Source of the DNA: an uncultured Hyphomicrobiales bacterium
GTDB taxonomy: Bacteria; Pseudomonadota; Alphaproteobacteria; Rhizobiales; Xanthobacteraceae
NCBI GenBank assembly: GCA_903878085.1
Contig: CAIRGJ010000055.1
Coordinates: 1 to 64,000 of the forward strand
Direction of reading: 5' to 3'
Length of the DNA stretch: 64,000 nt
The translations under genes and the position numbers were made by a program. Positions 42,909-52,690 of the stretch are shown one piece after another. Each line of letters begins with the position of its first letter. Position 1 is the first letter of the stretch. The notes beneath the pieces were generated by a model that saw only the letters and a list, made by a program, of their open reading frames with translations, did not search any database and was not told the origin of the DNA.

Positions 42909-44519
42909 ATGCGTCGGTTCGCCGTTTGCTTCATCGCACTGGCCCTGGTCATCGGCATGTTTGCCGCTTCAAGCGTGGCACATGCCGGACCTTATGAAGA
43001 CGCCCTCGAGAAATTTACCACCGACGATTACAGCGACACCGCTGACGCCGTGACCGAGGTCGCGACCAGCGGCAGTCCGCTGGCGGCGCCCTTGATCGCC
43101 GCGTTGCAAGACGGGCGCCTGCAGTTCAGCGCCAAGGACAAGAAGGTCTTCATCAAGACCGCCGACGACAAGGTGGTTGACGCCGCCACCGGCAAGCCGG
43201 TCGAAGGCGCAGCCCCCGACGACATCGACACCGTCCGCGTCAATAACCGGTTGCGCGGCGTCATCGATGCCGCCAACGGCGCGCTGACGCTGATGGCGCC
43301 CAATCCGAACCGCCGTTACGAGGCGGCGCAGGCGGTGTTCAAGTCGCGCGAAGCCAGCGTGCTGCCGGCGCTCGACAAGGCGCTGGCCAGCGAAGCCAAT
43401 CCAAAAGTGAAGCGGGCGATGGTAGAAGCCCGCGCCGCCGTCGTCTTGACCGCGGAAGACAGCAGCGACGCCGACAAGATCGCGGCCGTCGCCGTCATCA
43501 GCGCGCGCGGCGATCAGGATGCGCTGGGATTGATCGACGGCTTGCCGGCCAACCAGTCCCCCGACGTGCATGCCGCGGCGGTCGCCGCCAGCGCCAAGAT
43601 CCAGCGCACGCTGGCGATCTGGAACACGGTGCAGAACCTCTGGTACGGGCTGTCGCTCGGCTCGGTGCTGCTGCTTGCGGCCATCGGCCTGGCCATCACC
43701 TTCGGCGTGATGGGCGTCATCAACATGGCGCACGGCGAGATGGTGATGCTCGGGGCCTACGTGACTTACGTCGTGCAGGAGCTGATCCGCACCAAGAACC
43801 CGGCGCTGTTCGACTATTCGCTCGTCATCGCGCTGCCGCTGGCGTTTCTCGTCGCCGCCTCCGTCGGCATCCTGATCGAACGCACAGTCATCCGCTTCCT
43901 CTACGGCCGGCCGCTGGAAACACTGCTCGCCACCTGGGGCATCTCGCTCGTTCTGCAGCAGGCGGTGCGCGGCAGCTTCGGCCCGACCAACAAGGAAGTC
44001 GGCAATCCGTCGTGGATGTCCGGCGCCTTCGATCTCGGCGGCATTCTGATCACCTATAACCGGCTCTGGATCATCGTCTTCACCGGGATCGTGTTTGTCG
44101 CACTTCTCGGCATGCTGCGCTTCACGCGACTCGGCCTGGAAATGCGCGCCGTGACGCAGAACCGCTCGATGGCCGCTGCGGTCGGCATCCGCACCGCGCG
44201 CATCGACGCGCTCACCTTCGGGCTCGGCTCCGGCATTGCCGGCATCGCCGGCGTGGCGCTGTCGCAGATCGATAACGTCAGCCCGAATTTGGGGCAGGGC
44301 TACATCATCGACAGCTTCATGGTCGTGGTGTTTGGCGGCGTCGGCAATCTGTGGGGCACGCTGGTCGGCGCGCTGACGCTCGGCATCGCCAACAAGTTCC
44401 TCGAGCCCTTCGCCGGCGCGGTGCTCGCCAAGATCGCCATCCTGGTGTTCATCATTCTGTTCATCCAGAAACGGCCGCGCGGCATGTTCGCGCTCAAGGG
44501 CAGGGCGATCGAGGCATGA
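42909..44519 (+). CDS. urtB: Urea ABC transporter permease UrtB
   Basis: This is a 536-residue permease. After a signal peptide (CFIALALVIGMFAASSVAHA) comes a periplasmic helical domain to about residue 240, rich in Ala/Asp and HEAT-like. It precedes a LivH-type permease domain with about eight spans (GLSLGSVLLLAAIGLAITFG, then GVINMAHGEMVMLGAYVTYV). This N-terminal extension is usual for proteobacterial UrtB. With UrtC it forms the urea channel. The start at MRRFAVCF is chosen because the signal peptide begins there. Confidence 0.94.
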   Translation: MRRFAVCFIALALVIGMFAASSVAHAGPYEDALEKFTTDDYSDTADAVTEVATSGSPLAAPLIAALQDGRLQFSAKDKKVFIKTADDKVVDAATGKPVEGAAPDDIDTVRVNNRLRGVIDAANGALTLMAPNPNRRYEAAQAVFKSREASVLPALDKALASEANPKVKRAMVEARAAVVLTAEDSSDADKIAAVAVISARGDQDALGLIDGLPANQSPDVHAAAVAASAKIQRTLAIWNTVQNLWYGLSLGSVLLLAAIGLAITFGVMGVINMAHGEMVMLGAYVTYVVQELIRTKNPALFDYSLVIALPLAFLVAASVGILIERTVIRFLYGRPLETLLATWGISLVLQQAVRGSFGPTNKEVGNPSWMSGAFDLGGILITYNRLWIIVFTGIVFVALLGMLRFTRLGLEMRAVTQNRSMAAAVGIRTARIDALTFGLGSGIAGIAGVALSQIDNVSPNLGQGYIIDSFMVVVFGGVGNLWGTLVGALTLGIANKFLEPFAGAVLAKIAILVFIILFIQKRPRGMFALKGRAIEA

Positions 44520-44544
44520 GTATCGTGTCGATCTTTCACCTTTT

Positions 44545-44662
44545 CCCGGACGCGGTGCCGCGCGCAGCGGTGCACCGCGGATCCGGGATCGCTACGGACA
44601 CCGGCTCTGCGAAGGTCCCGGTTCTGCAAAGCAGCGCATCGCGCTGCATTGCGCCCGGGACA
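44545..44662. repeat. Palindromic intergenic element between urtB and urtC
   Basis: Two adjoining stem-loops can form: CCCGGACGCGGTGC near 44546 with GCACCGCGGATCCGGG ending near 44586, and GTCCCGG near 44616 with CCCGGGAC ending near 44662, the latter with an inner GCAGCGC/GCGCTGC stem. The sequence character matches the elements downstream of ureC. It may stabilise or attenuate the operon transcript. Confidence 0.55.
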
Positions 44663-44676
44663 CGCGGAGGCCAAGC

Positions 44677-45846
44677 ATGAAGTCGCATCCGCTCATTCGG
44701 CTGCTCGACCGCGGCGCGACGCTGTTCCTGGTACTGCTGGCGGCGTTTGCCATCACTATTCCGGTGCTCAATCTGCTGGTGCCGGACGGCTCGGCGCTGC
44801 ATGTCTCGACTTACTTCGTCGCGCTGTTCGGCAAATATATCTGCTACGGCCTGCTGGCGCTCTCGATCGACCTGATCTGGGGCTATGTCGGCATCCTGTC
44901 GCTCGGCCACGGCGCCTTCTTCGCGCTCGGCGGCTACGCCATGGGCATGTACCTGATGCGCCAGATCGGCAGCCGCGGCGTCTACGCCAATCCGATCCTG
45001 CCCGACTTTATGGTGTTCCTGAATTATTCGGAACTGCCCGTGTTCTGGTACGGCTTCAATCATTTCGCTTACGCAGCGCTGATGGTGCTGCTGGTGCCGG
45101 GCTTGCTCGCCTTCGTGTTCGGCTGGTTCGCGTTCCGCAGCCGCGTCACCGGCGTTTATCTGTCGATCATCACCCAGGCGATGACTTACGCGCTGCTGCT
45201 CGGCTTCTTCCGCAATAATTTCGGCTTCGGCGGCAACAACGGCCTGACCGATTTCAAGGATATCCTCGGCTTCAACGTGCAGGCAGACGGCACCCGCAAT
45301 TCGCTGCTGGTGATCTCTTGCCTGATGCTGGCGATCTGCTTCCTGCTGTGCCGCGCCATCGTCACCTCCAAGTTCGGCATGGTGCTGGTGGCGATCCGCG
45401 ACGCGGAATCGCGCACGCGCTTCCTCGGCTATCGCGTCGAGGCCTATAAGCTGTTCGTGTTCACGGTCTCGGCTTGCATGGCGGGCGTTGCCGGCGCGCT
45501 CTACGTGCCGCAGGTCGGCATCATCAATCCGGGCGAATTCGCGCCGGCCAATTCGATCGAAGCGGTGATCTGGGTCGCGGTTGGCGGCCGCGGCACGCTC
45601 ACCGGCGCCGTGCTCGGCGCCTTCGTCGTCAACTACGCCAAGACCTTCTTCACCTCCGGATTCCTCGCGCCTTATTGGCTGTTCATGCTGGGCGGGCTGT
45701 TCATCGGCACCACGCTGCTGATGCCGCGCGGCATCATCGGCACCTACAATGCCTGGCGCAGCAAGCGCGCCGAAGCGTTGGAAGAAAACGCCAAGAGTGC
45801 GGCCAAGGAAGACGGCTCCATGCCGTCGGCCTCGGCGGCGGAGTAG
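44677..45846 (+). CDS. urtC: Urea ABC transporter permease UrtC
   Basis: This 389-residue LivM-type permease has about ten spans and the motifs YICYGLLALSIDLIWGYVGI, LSLGHGAFFALGGYAMGMYL and AVGGRGTLTGAVLGAFVVNY. It pairs with UrtB. GGAGGCCAAGC precedes the ATG. The C-terminal 25 residues are charged and Ala/Glu-rich. It lies five bases upstream of urtD, so the two are co-translated. Confidence 0.95.
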   Translation: MKSHPLIRLLDRGATLFLVLLAAFAITIPVLNLLVPDGSALHVSTYFVALFGKYICYGLLALSIDLIWGYVGILSLGHGAFFALGGYAMGMYLMRQIGSRGVYANPILPDFMVFLNYSELPVFWYGFNHFAYAALMVLLVPGLLAFVFGWFAFRSRVTGVYLSIITQAMTYALLLGFFRNNFGFGGNNGLTDFKDILGFNVQADGTRNSLLVISCLMLAICFLLCRAIVTSKFGMVLVAIRDAESRTRFLGYRVEAYKLFVFTVSACMAGVAGALYVPQVGIINPGEFAPANSIEAVIWVAVGGRGTLTGAVLGAFVVNYAKTFFTSGFLAPYWLFMLGGLFIGTTLLMPRGIIGTYNAWRSKRAEALEENAKSAAKEDGSMPSASAAE

Positions 45847-45851
45847 GGCGC

Positions 45852-46646
45852 ATGACCGAAAACAAATTTGATAGCAATCTTACGAAAAAGGTCGACAAGC
45901 AGACCACCTCGGCGCTGCTGTATCTCGACGGCATTTCCGTGTCGTTCGACGGCTTCAAGGCGCTCAACGAATTGTCGTTCATCATCGAGCCGGGCGAGAT
46001 GCGGGCCATTATCGGCCCGAACGGCGCCGGCAAGACCACCATGATGGACGTCGTCACCGGCAAGACCCGGCCCGACACCGGCGAGGTCTACTTCGAGGCC
46101 GGCACCCACGATCTGTCCAAGCTCGACGAAACCGAAATCGCCGGTCTTGGCATCGGCCGCAAATTCCAGAAGCCGACGGTGTTCGACATGCACACCGTCG
46201 AGGACAATCTGCTGCTGGCGCTCAAGAACGACCGTGGCGTGCGCGCGGCGCTGCTGTGGCAGTCGTCGAGCCCGCAGGAGAAGCGCATCGACGAGGTGCT
46301 CGACACCGTCCGCCTCAAGGGCTTGCGTTCGCGCATCGCCGGCAGCCTGTCGCATGGCCAAAAGCAGTGGCTGGAGATCGGCATGCTGCTGGCGCAGGAG
46401 CCCAAGCTGTTGCTGGTCGACGAGCCGGTCGCCGGCATGACCGACGCCGAGACGCAGCAGACCGCCGAGCTGCTCAAGGAAATCAACCGGACCAAGACCG
46501 TGGTCGTGGTCGAGCACGACATGCATTTCGTGCGCGAGCTCGGCGTCAAGGTGACGTGCCTGCACGAAGGCTCGGTACTGGCCGAAGGCACCATCGATCA
46601 AGTCTCGACCAACGACCGCGTCGTTGAAGTGTATTTGGGGCGATAG
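45852..46646 (+). CDS. urtD: Urea ABC transporter ATP-binding protein UrtD
   Basis: This is a 264-residue ATPase with Walker A GPNGAGKTTMMD, the UrtD-type signature LSHGQKQWLEIGMLL, Walker B LLLVDEPVAGMTDAET and switch His in VVVEHDMHFVREL. The ATG at MTENKFDSN is preceded by the urtC stop at a five-base distance; a longer frame upstream runs through urtC and is not coding. The stop codon abuts a palindromic repeat that separates it from urtE. Confidence 0.95.
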   Translation: MTENKFDSNLTKKVDKQTTSALLYLDGISVSFDGFKALNELSFIIEPGEMRAIIGPNGAGKTTMMDVVTGKTRPDTGEVYFEAGTHDLSKLDETEIAGLGIGRKFQKPTVFDMHTVEDNLLLALKNDRGVRAALLWQSSSPQEKRIDEVLDTVRLKGLRSRIAGSLSHGQKQWLEIGMLLAQEPKLLLVDEPVAGMTDAETQQTAELLKEINRTKTVVVVEHDMHFVRELGVKVTCLHEGSVLAEGTIDQVSTNDRVVEVYLGR

Positions 46647-46695
46647 CGCATGATCCCGAAAAGTGGGCACCGGTTTTCGGACAAGATCATGCGCT
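46645..46695. repeat. Dispersed palindromic repeat, copy B (complete)
   Basis: The outer arms AGCGCATGATC (46645-46655) and GATCATGCGCT (46685-46695) are a perfect inverted repeat. An inner CCGAAAA (46656-46662) and TTTTCGG (46674-46680) form a second stem. It sits between the two ATPase genes urtD and urtE, in the same place as copy C between livG and livF. Confidence 0.85.
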
Positions 46696-46709
46696 GGAAA
46701 GAATAAGCC

Positions 46710-47405
46710 ATGCTCGACGTCAATAACATCAACCTGCATTACGGCGCGGCGCAGGCGCTGCGCGGCGTGTCGCTGAAAGCCGAGGTCGGCAAGGTGACCT
46801 GCGTGCTCGGCCGCAACGGCGTCGGCAAGACCAGCCTGTTGCGCGCCATCGTCGGGCAGAAACCGGTCAGCGCCGGCACGATCTCGCTCGGCGGCACCGA
46901 CATCACCAAATTGCCGACGGTCGAGCGCGCGCGCAGCGGCATCGCCTTTGTGCCGCAGGGCCGCGAGATTTTCCCGCTGCTGACGGTCGAGGAAAACCTC
47001 GAGACCGGCTTTGCCCCGCTCAAGCGCGACCAGCGCACGGTGCCGGACGACGTTTTCAACCTGTTCCCGGTGCTGCGCTCGATGCTCGGCCGCCGCGGCG
47101 GCGACCTGTCCGGCGGTCAGCAGCAACAATTGGCGATCGGCCGCGCTTTGACGATGCGGCCGCGGCTCTTGCTGCTCGACGAGCCGACCGAAGGCATCCA
47201 GCCCTCGATCATCAAGGATATCGGCCGCGCCATCAGTTATCTGCGCTCGCTCAAGGAAATGGCCATCGTGCTGGTCGAGCAATATCTCGATTTTGCTCAG
47301 GAGCTTGGCGACCATCTGGTGGTGATGGACCGCGGCGCCATCGTCTACGAGAGCGACAAGGCCAATATGGACGAGGCGGCGATCAAGCGCGCGCTGGCGA
47401 TTTGA
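46710..47405 (+). CDS. urtE: Urea ABC transporter ATP-binding protein UrtE
   Basis: This is a 231-residue ATPase of the LivF/UrtE group with Walker A GRNGVGKTSLLRAI, signature LSGGQQQQLAIGRALTM, Walker B LLLLDEPTEGIQPSI and switch His replaced by Gln in LVEQYLDFAQEL, as is usual for this subgroup. It forms the ATPase heterodimer with UrtD. It is followed by a large inverted repeat and then ureD, linking urea import to urease. Confidence 0.95.
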   Translation: MLDVNNINLHYGAAQALRGVSLKAEVGKVTCVLGRNGVGKTSLLRAIVGQKPVSAGTISLGGTDITKLPTVERARSGIAFVPQGREIFPLLTVEENLETGFAPLKRDQRTVPDDVFNLFPVLRSMLGRRGGDLSGGQQQQLAIGRALTMRPRLLLLDEPTEGIQPSIIKDIGRAISYLRSLKEMAIVLVEQYLDFAQELGDHLVVMDRGAIVYESDKANMDEAAIKRALAI

Positions 47406-47416
47406 TTCATTCTTCA

Positions 47417-47539
47417 CCTCCCCCTTGTGGGGAGGTCAACCGCCGAAGGCGGGCGGGTGGGGGTAGTCGTTTGCTGAATGACCGCAGTCACCACATACTA
47501 CCACCCCCCACCCAAACCCTCCCCCACAAGGGGGGAGGG
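47417..47539. repeat. Large imperfect inverted repeat between urtE and ureD
   Basis: CCTCCCCCTTGTGGGGAGGT at the left recurs, inverted and slightly changed, at 47516-47539. The inner stretches GGGTGGGGGTAGT and ACTACCACCCCCCACCC are also complementary. The left half could fold on its own (CCTCCCC...GGGGAGG). It resembles intergenic repeats of Bradyrhizobium-type genomes. It produces a spurious N-terminal extension of the ureD frame. Confidence 0.75.
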
Positions 47540-47554
47540 AACAGGTCAGCAATT

Positions 47555-48385
47555 GTGTCGACACAACACGACATCTTCGCCGCCAACCGCGCGACCGGCC
47601 ACATCGCGCTGAGCGTCGCCGTAGCCGCCGGCCGCACCCGCCGCAAACTCGTGCACGAAGACGGCTCGCTGCGCGTGCGCTTTCCCAATGCCGCGCCGGA
47701 GGCGCTGGAAGCCGTCATCGTCAACACCGGCGGCGGCATGACCGGCGGCGACCGTTTTGCCATCGACATCGCATTGGAAGCGGGCGCGCGCCTGATCGCC
47801 GGCACCGCGGCGGCGGAAAAGGTCTACCGCTCGAACGGGCCGGACGCCGAAATGTCGGTCCGGCTCGATCTGGCGGCGGGCGCCAGCCTCGCTTGGCTGC
47901 CGCAGGAGACCATTCTGTTCGACAGCGCGCGCCTATCGCGCAGCATTGATATCGACCTCGCCCCCGGCGCCTCGCTGCTGATGGCCGAAGCCGTGGTGCT
48001 GGGCCGTGCCGCGCATGGCGAGGCGATGAAGCAGGGTTATCTGGCCGACCGCTGGCGCGTCCGCCGTGGCGGCAGACTGATTTACGCCGACACCGCGCGG
48101 CTCGACGGCGCCATTGCCGGAAAACTTGGCCAGGCTGCCGTCATGAATGGCGGCATCGCTTTCGCCACCGTGTTGTGCGCGCCCGGCGGCGACGGTGAGC
48201 TTGCGCCAAAGCTTGAAGAAGTGCGCGCGCTCGGCGAAACTTTCCAAAGCGAGGTCGGCATCTCGGCCTGGAACGGCATCGCGGTGGCGCGGCTTTGCGC
48301 CAAGGACGGCGCGACGCTGCGCCACGATCTGATCGCGGTGCTGGCGGCGCTCGGCGCCCAGGTGCCGCGGCTTTGGCTCCAATAG
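47555..48385 (+). CDS. ureD: Urease accessory protein UreD (UreH)
   Basis: UreD binds apo-urease with UreF and UreG during nickel-centre assembly. With a GTG start at VSTQHDIFAA the protein is 276 residues, the family norm. A longer open frame adds 51 residues encoded by the intergenic repeat and is rejected. Motifs include VIVNTGGGMTGGDRFAIDI, AGTAAAEKVYRSNGPDA and PQETILFDSARLSRSIDIDL. It is the first gene of the urease set and lies directly after the urea transporter genes. Confidence 0.93.
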   Translation: MSTQHDIFAANRATGHIALSVAVAAGRTRRKLVHEDGSLRVRFPNAAPEALEAVIVNTGGGMTGGDRFAIDIALEAGARLIAGTAAAEKVYRSNGPDAEMSVRLDLAAGASLAWLPQETILFDSARLSRSIDIDLAPGASLLMAEAVVLGRAAHGEAMKQGYLADRWRVRRGGRLIYADTARLDGAIAGKLGQAAVMNGGIAFATVLCAPGGDGELAPKLEEVRALGETFQSEVGISAWNGIAVARLCAKDGATLRHDLIAVLAALGAQVPRLWLQ

Positions 48386-48403
48386 CTTTCGATTGAGGAA
48401 ACG

Positions 48404-48706
48404 ATGAACTTAACGCCGCGGGAAAAAGACAAATTGCTGATCGCCATGGCCGCGATCGTGGCGCGCAGGCGACTGGAGCGCGGCGTCAAGCTCAACCATC
48501 CGGAAGCGGTGGCGATCATCAGCGACTTCATCATGGAAGGCGCGCGCGACGGCAAAAGCGTCGCCGAGCTGATGCAGAAAGGCGCCTATGTCCTCACCCG
48601 CGACCAGGTGATGGATGGCATCTCCGAGATGATCCACGACATCCAGGTTGAAGCCACATTCCCCGACGGCACCAAGCTCGTCACCGTGCACAATCCGATC
48701 CGCTGA
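48404..48706 (+). CDS. ureA: Urease gamma subunit
   Basis: This 100-residue structural subunit has [20 protein letters not shown] at the N terminus, [20 protein letters not shown] and the C-terminal [18 protein letters not shown]. Length and motifs are those of a separate bacterial gamma subunit. GAGGAAACG precedes the ATG. It assembles with UreB and UreC into the heterotrimer-of-trimers enzyme. Confidence 0.97.
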   Translation: MNLTPREKDKLLIAMAAIVARRRLERGVKLNHPEAVAIISDFIMEGARDGKSVAELMQKGAYVLTRDQVMDGISEMIHDIQVEATFPDGTKLVTVHNPIR

Positions 48707-48720
48707 AAGGACCCATGCTC

Positions 48721-49302
48721 ATGAAACGTTTGTTGTCCGTTGCCGCCCTTGTCGCTCTCGGCGTGAGCCCGGCCTTCGCCCATCCCGGTCATCTTGAAGC
48801 CTCATCGTTCGCGGCCGGCATCGCGCATCCGCTCGGCGGCATCGACCACATCGCGGTGATGGTCGCGGTCGGCCTGTGGGCGGCGCTCAAAGGGGGGCGT
48901 GCCTTGTGGGCCTGGCCCGCGGCCTTCGTCGGCGTGATGCTGGTGGGCGGCGCGCTCGGCATGGCGCACGTGGCGCTGCCCTTGGTCGAGCCGGGCATTC
49001 TCGCTTCCGTCGTGGTGCTCGGCCTGATGGTGACGCTGGCGGTCGATCTGCCGGTGGCGGCGGGCGCTGTCCTCGTCGGCGTCTTCGCGCTGCTGCATGG
49101 CCACGCGCATGGCAGCGAAGTCACTGAGTCCATCGGCGGCCTCGAATACATGGCGGGCTTCGCGCTCGCCACCGCGACGCTGCATCTCACCGGCATCGGT
49201 TTTGCGCAACTCATGGCGCGCGCGCAGTTGCGGCCCGTGATCCGTGTGGCCGGCGCCGTGTGCATCGTCGTTGGTGGCGCGCTGGCGTTGGGAGCGATCT
49301 GA
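48721..49302 (+). CDS. ureJ: HupE/UreJ nickel-transport-type membrane protein
   Basis: This 193-residue membrane protein has a signal-like N terminus ([20 protein letters not shown]) and then [20 protein letters not shown] leading into [12 protein letters not shown], the HPxxGxDH motif of HupE/UreJ secondary nickel (or cobalt) permeases. Six spans are visible. GAAAGGA lies nine bases before the ATG at 48721; the ATG six bases earlier is too close. Placed between ureA and ureB and overlapping ureB (TGATG), it probably supplies Ni2+ for urease. Confidence 0.92.
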   Translation: MKRLLSVAALVALGVSPAFAHPGHLEASSFAAGIAHPLGGIDHIAVMVAVGLWAALKGGRALWAWPAAFVGVMLVGGALGMAHVALPLVEPGILASVVVLGLMVTLAVDLPVAAGAVLVGVFALLHGHAHGSEVTESIGGLEYMAGFALATATLHLTGIGFAQLMARAQLRPVIRVAGAVCIVVGGALALGAI

Positions 49303-49607
49303 TGATCCCCGGCGAAATGTTCATCAAGGACGGCGACATAGAGCTCAACGCCGGCCGCAAGACCGTGACGATCACCGTCGCCAATTCGGGCGACCGGCCG
49401 ATCCAGGTCGGCTCGCATTATCATTTCTTCGAGACCAACCCGGCGCTGAAGTTTGACCGCAAAAAAGCGCGCGGCATGCGGCTCGATATCGCCGCCGGCA
49501 CCGCGGTGCGTTTTGAGCCGGGGCAAACCCGCGACGTCACGCTGGTGGCGCTCGCCGGCAAGCGCACGGTCTACGGGTTCCGCGGCGATGTGATGGGGAA
49601 GCTTTAG
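49302..49607 (+). CDS. ureB: Urease beta subunit
   Basis: This 101-residue subunit begins [20 protein letters not shown] and contains [20 protein letters not shown] and [20 protein letters not shown], diagnostic of UreB. The ATG overlaps the ureJ stop; a 14-residue longer frame inside ureJ is not used. It lies three bases before ureC. Confidence 0.97.
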   Translation: MIPGEMFIKDGDIELNAGRKTVTITVANSGDRPIQVGSHYHFFETNPALKFDRKKARGMRLDIAAGTAVRFEPGQTRDVTLVALAGKRTVYGFRGDVMGKL

Positions 49608-49610
49608 GCC

Positions 49611-51320
49611 ATGTCCGTCAAAATGAAACGCAGGGCCTATGCCGACATGTTCGGTCCGACCACCGGCGACCGCGTGCGGCTGGCCGATACCGATCTCATC
49701 ATCGAGGTCGAAAAGGATTTCACCGTCTACGGCGAAGAGGTGAAATTCGGCGGCGGCAAAGTGATCCGCGACGGCATGGGCCAATCGCAAATCACCAACA
49801 AGCAGGGCGCCGTCGACACCGTCATCACCAATGCGCTGATCCTCGATCATTGGGGCATCGTCAAAGCCGACGTCGGCATCAAGGAAGGCCGCATCTACGC
49901 CATCGGCAAAGCGGGGAATCCCGACATCCAGCCCGGCGTCACCATCATCATCGGTCCCGGCACCGAGATCATCGCCGGCGAGGGCAAGATTCTCACCGCC
50001 GGCGGCTTCGACACCCACATCCATTTCATCTGCCCGCAGCAGGTCGAGGAGGCGCTTAACTCCGGCGTTACCTCGATGCTCGGTGGCGGCACCGGGCCCG
50101 CGGCCGGCACCAATGCGACGACCTGCACGCCCGGCCCGTGGCATCTCGCGCGCATGATCCAGGCGGCGGATGCGTTTCCGGTGAACCTCGGCTTTGCCGG
50201 CAAGGGCAATGCTTCGCGCCCGGCGGCGCTTGAGGAAATGATCAAGGCCGGCGCCTGTTCGCTCAAGCTGCACGAGGACTGGGGCACCACGCCGGCCGCG
50301 ATCGACTGCTGCCTGTCGGTGGCGGAAAAATACGACGTGCAGGTGATGATCCACTCCGACACGTTGAATGAATCCGGCTTCGTCGAAGACACTATCAAGG
50401 CCTTCAAGGGCCGCACCATCCACGCCTTCCACACCGAAGGCGCCGGCGGCGGCCACGCGCCGGACATCATCAAGGTCGCGGGCCTCAAGAACGTGCTGCC
50501 GTCGTCGACCAATCCGACGCGGCCTTACACCGTCAACACGCTCGACGAACATCTCGACATGCTGATGGTGTGCCACCATCTCGATCCGTCGATTGCCGAA
50601 GACCTGTCGTTTGCCGAAAGCCGCATCCGCAAGGAAACGATTGCTGCCGAAGACATCCTGCACGACCTCGGCGCGCTGTCGATGATGTCGTCGGACTCGC
50701 AGGCCATGGGGCGGCTCGGCGAAGTCATCATCCGCACCTGGCAGACCGCCGACAAGATGAAGAAGCAGCGTGGCGCATTGCCGGGCGAGAAGGGCAATAA
50801 CGACAACAAGCGCGTCAAGCGCTACGTCGCCAAATACACCATCAATCCGGCCATCGCGCATGGCGTGAGCAAGCACATCGGCTCGGTCGAGAAGGGCAAG
50901 CTCGCCGATCTGGTGATCTGGACGCCGGCCTTCTTCGGCGTCAAGCCGGACATGGTCATCAAGGCCGGCACTATCGTCGCGGCGCAGATGGGCGATCCCA
51001 ACGCCTCGATCCCGACGCCGCAGCCGGTGCATTACCGGCCGATGTTCGGCGCCTTCGGCAAGGCGCTCACCGCCTCGTCGCTGGTGTTCGTCTCGAAGGC
51101 GGCGGCCAGGAGCGATCTGCGCAAGCGGCTGGGCGTCGACAAGCAGTTCGTCGCCGTCGAGCACACCCGCGACATCGACAAGAAAAGCATGATCCACAAC
51201 GACGCCACGCCCAACATCGAGGTCGATCCGGAGACCTACGAGGTGCGCGCCGACGGCGAATTGCTCACCTGCGCCCCGGCCGACGTGCTGCCGATGGCGC
51301 AAAGGTATTTCTTGTTTTGA
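49611..51320 (+). CDS. ureC: Urease alpha (catalytic) subunit
   Basis: This is a 569-residue nickel enzyme hydrolysing urea to ammonia and carbamate. Visible active-site elements are the metal-binding HxH in [14 protein letters not shown], the carbamylated Lys and neighbouring His in [15 protein letters not shown], metal-ligand His residues in [13 protein letters not shown] and [17 protein letters not shown], and the flap region [20 protein letters not shown] with the catalytic His. All key residues appear present, so the enzyme should be active. Length is typical. Confidence 0.98.
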   Translation: MSVKMKRRAYADMFGPTTGDRVRLADTDLIIEVEKDFTVYGEEVKFGGGKVIRDGMGQSQITNKQGAVDTVITNALILDHWGIVKADVGIKEGRIYAIGKAGNPDIQPGVTIIIGPGTEIIAGEGKILTAGGFDTHIHFICPQQVEEALNSGVTSMLGGGTGPAAGTNATTCTPGPWHLARMIQAADAFPVNLGFAGKGNASRPAALEEMIKAGACSLKLHEDWGTTPAAIDCCLSVAEKYDVQVMIHSDTLNESGFVEDTIKAFKGRTIHAFHTEGAGGGHAPDIIKVAGLKNVLPSSTNPTRPYTVNTLDEHLDMLMVCHHLDPSIAEDLSFAESRIRKETIAAEDILHDLGALSMMSSDSQAMGRLGEVIIRTWQTADKMKKQRGALPGEKGNNDNKRVKRYVAKYTINPAIAHGVSKHIGSVEKGKLADLVIWTPAFFGVKPDMVIKAGTIVAAQMGDPNASIPTPQPVHYRPMFGAFGKALTASSLVFVSKAAARSDLRKRLGVDKQFVAVEHTRDIDKKSMIHNDATPNIEVDPETYEVRADGELLTCAPADVLPMAQRYFLF

Positions 51321-51329
51321 TGGCCACCT

Positions 51330-51482
51330 GTCCCGGGCGCAGCACGAAGTGGTGCGCTGCGCCCGGGACCTTTCCGAATTCGGAATGTGGAACGGCCCCG
51401 GCTCAGCGGTGCATCACTTCGCCATAGCGCGTCGCAGACGCGCGTAAACGCGCTTATGGCTCGCGCTGCACCGCGTCCGGGG
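51330..51482. repeat. Two palindromic elements between ureC and ureE
   Basis: A perfect 14-base stem (51330-51343 with 51356-51369, 12-base loop) starts 9 bases after the ureC stop. A second, larger imperfect inverted repeat spans 51396-51482 (outer CCCCGG...CCGGGG, inner CGGTGCA...TGCACCG-type pairing). No gene is present in this 205-base gap. They may limit expression of the accessory genes relative to the structural subunits. Confidence 0.6.
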
Positions 51483-51525
51483 CAGGAAGGTCGCCCCTCC
51501 GCCAATGATAGAGTAAAGTCGCCTC

Positions 51526-52002
51526 ATGCACCGCGTCGCCTCCATCAAATCCGCCGCCGAATGGGACGCCACCACCGCGCGCGACCGCGTTACGCTCGAC
51601 GCCGGCGACCGCAACCGGCGGCGCATTGTCATGACGGCTGAGAACGGCACGCAATTCCTGCTCGACGTCGAAAAGCCCGTCAGCCTGCGCGACGGCGACG
51701 GGCTGGTATTGGACGACGGCAGCATCGTGCTGGTCAGCGGCGAAGCCGAGCAGCTGATCGAGATTTCCGCAGGCTCCGCGCTCGACACCGTGCGGCTGGC
51801 CTGGCACCTCGGCAACCGCCACACCGACGTGCAGATCGTCGCCGGCGAAATCCGCATCCGCCGCGATCACGTGCTCGAGGACATGCTGCGCGGCTTGGGC
51901 GCGCATCTCACGCCGGTCGATGCCGCGTTCGATCCGGAATCGCCGACGCCATCGCATGAACATGGCCACGCGCATCATCACGGCCACGATCATGGCGGAT
52001 GA
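51526..52002 (+). CDS. ureE: Urease accessory nickel metallochaperone UreE
   Basis: This 158-residue protein has an N-terminal domain with [20 protein letters not shown], a C-terminal ferredoxin-like domain with [13 protein letters not shown] (the conserved GNRH nickel site) and a histidine-rich tail [15 protein letters not shown]. It delivers Ni2+ to the UreDFG-apo-urease complex. The 3' end overlaps the ureF start by 11 bases. Confidence 0.95.
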   Translation: MHRVASIKSAAEWDATTARDRVTLDAGDRNRRRIVMTAENGTQFLLDVEKPVSLRDGDGLVLDDGSIVLVSGEAEQLIEISAGSALDTVRLAWHLGNRHTDVQIVAGEIRIRRDHVLEDMLRGLGAHLTPVDAAFDPESPTPSHEHGHAHHHGHDHGG

Positions 52003-52690
52003 TGCCGCGATGCCATCGTCCGCGCTCTACCGCCTGATGGCCTGGCTGTCGCCGTCGTTTCCTGTCGGTGCGTTCTCGTATTCGAGCGGCATCGAATGGG
52101 CGGTCGAAGCGGGCGACATCAAGGATGCCGAGATGCTCAAGGCGTGGCTCGGCGTCATGCTCGTTGAAGGCGGCGGCTTCTGCGACGCCGTGCTGTTCGC
52201 GCATGCGCATCGCGCGGTTCGCGACGCCGACGACAAGGCGCTACACGACGTCGCCGAACTCGCCGCCGCTTTCGCGCCGTCGAAGGAGCGCCATCTGGAA
52301 ACCACCGCGCAGGGCAATGCCTTCGTCGAGGCGACGCGCGCCGCCTGGATCTGCGCGGCAATCGAAAAGCTGAAGACGATCTGGAACGGTCCCGTCGCCT
52401 ATCCGGTCGCGGTCGCCGTGGCGTCAGCCGGCCACGGCATCGCGGTCGAACCCGCGCTCGCCGCCTATCTGCAAGCGGTTGCCGCCAATTGGGTGTCGGC
52501 CGGCGTGCGGCTCATCCCGCTCGGCCAGAGCGACGGCCAGCGCGTGCTGGCCGCTCTCGAAGCCGCCGTCACCGCGACGGTGCAGCGCGCGCTCAGCGCC
52601 AAGCTCGACGACCTCGGCTCGTCCGCCTTCCGCGCCGACCTCGCCAGCGCGCGGCACGAGACGCAGTATACGAGGTTGTTCAGGTCATGA
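51992..52690 (+). CDS. ureF: Urease accessory protein UreF
   Basis: This 232-residue all-helical protein has [20 protein letters not shown] followed by [10 protein letters not shown], and the C-terminal [20 protein letters not shown], both UreF hallmarks. UreF gates the GTPase activity of UreG in the activation complex. The ATG at 51992 overlaps ureE; a second ATG 18 bases on is possible. Its stop overlaps the next gene by four bases (ATGA). Confidence 0.94.
   Translation: MADDAAMPSSALYRLMAWLSPSFPVGAFSYSSGIEWAVEAGDIKDAEMLKAWLGVMLVEGGGFCDAVLFAHAHRAVRDADDKALHDVAELAAAFAPSKERHLETTAQGNAFVEATRAAWICAAIEKLKTIWNGPVAYPVAVAVASAGHGIAVEPALAAYLQAVAANWVSAGVRLIPLGQSDGQRVLAALEAAVTATVQRALSAKLDDLGSSAFRADLASARHETQYTRLFRS

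Noticed and set aside
45744-47417. 557-residue minus-strand frame across urtD and urtE
   Set aside because: It is antisense to two ATPases with full Walker motifs and shows no domain of its own.
48789-51302. 837-residue minus-strand frame across ureJ, ureB and ureC
   Set aside because: It is antisense to three unmistakable urease genes; its composition is His/Arg/Asp-rich noise caused by third-position GC bias.
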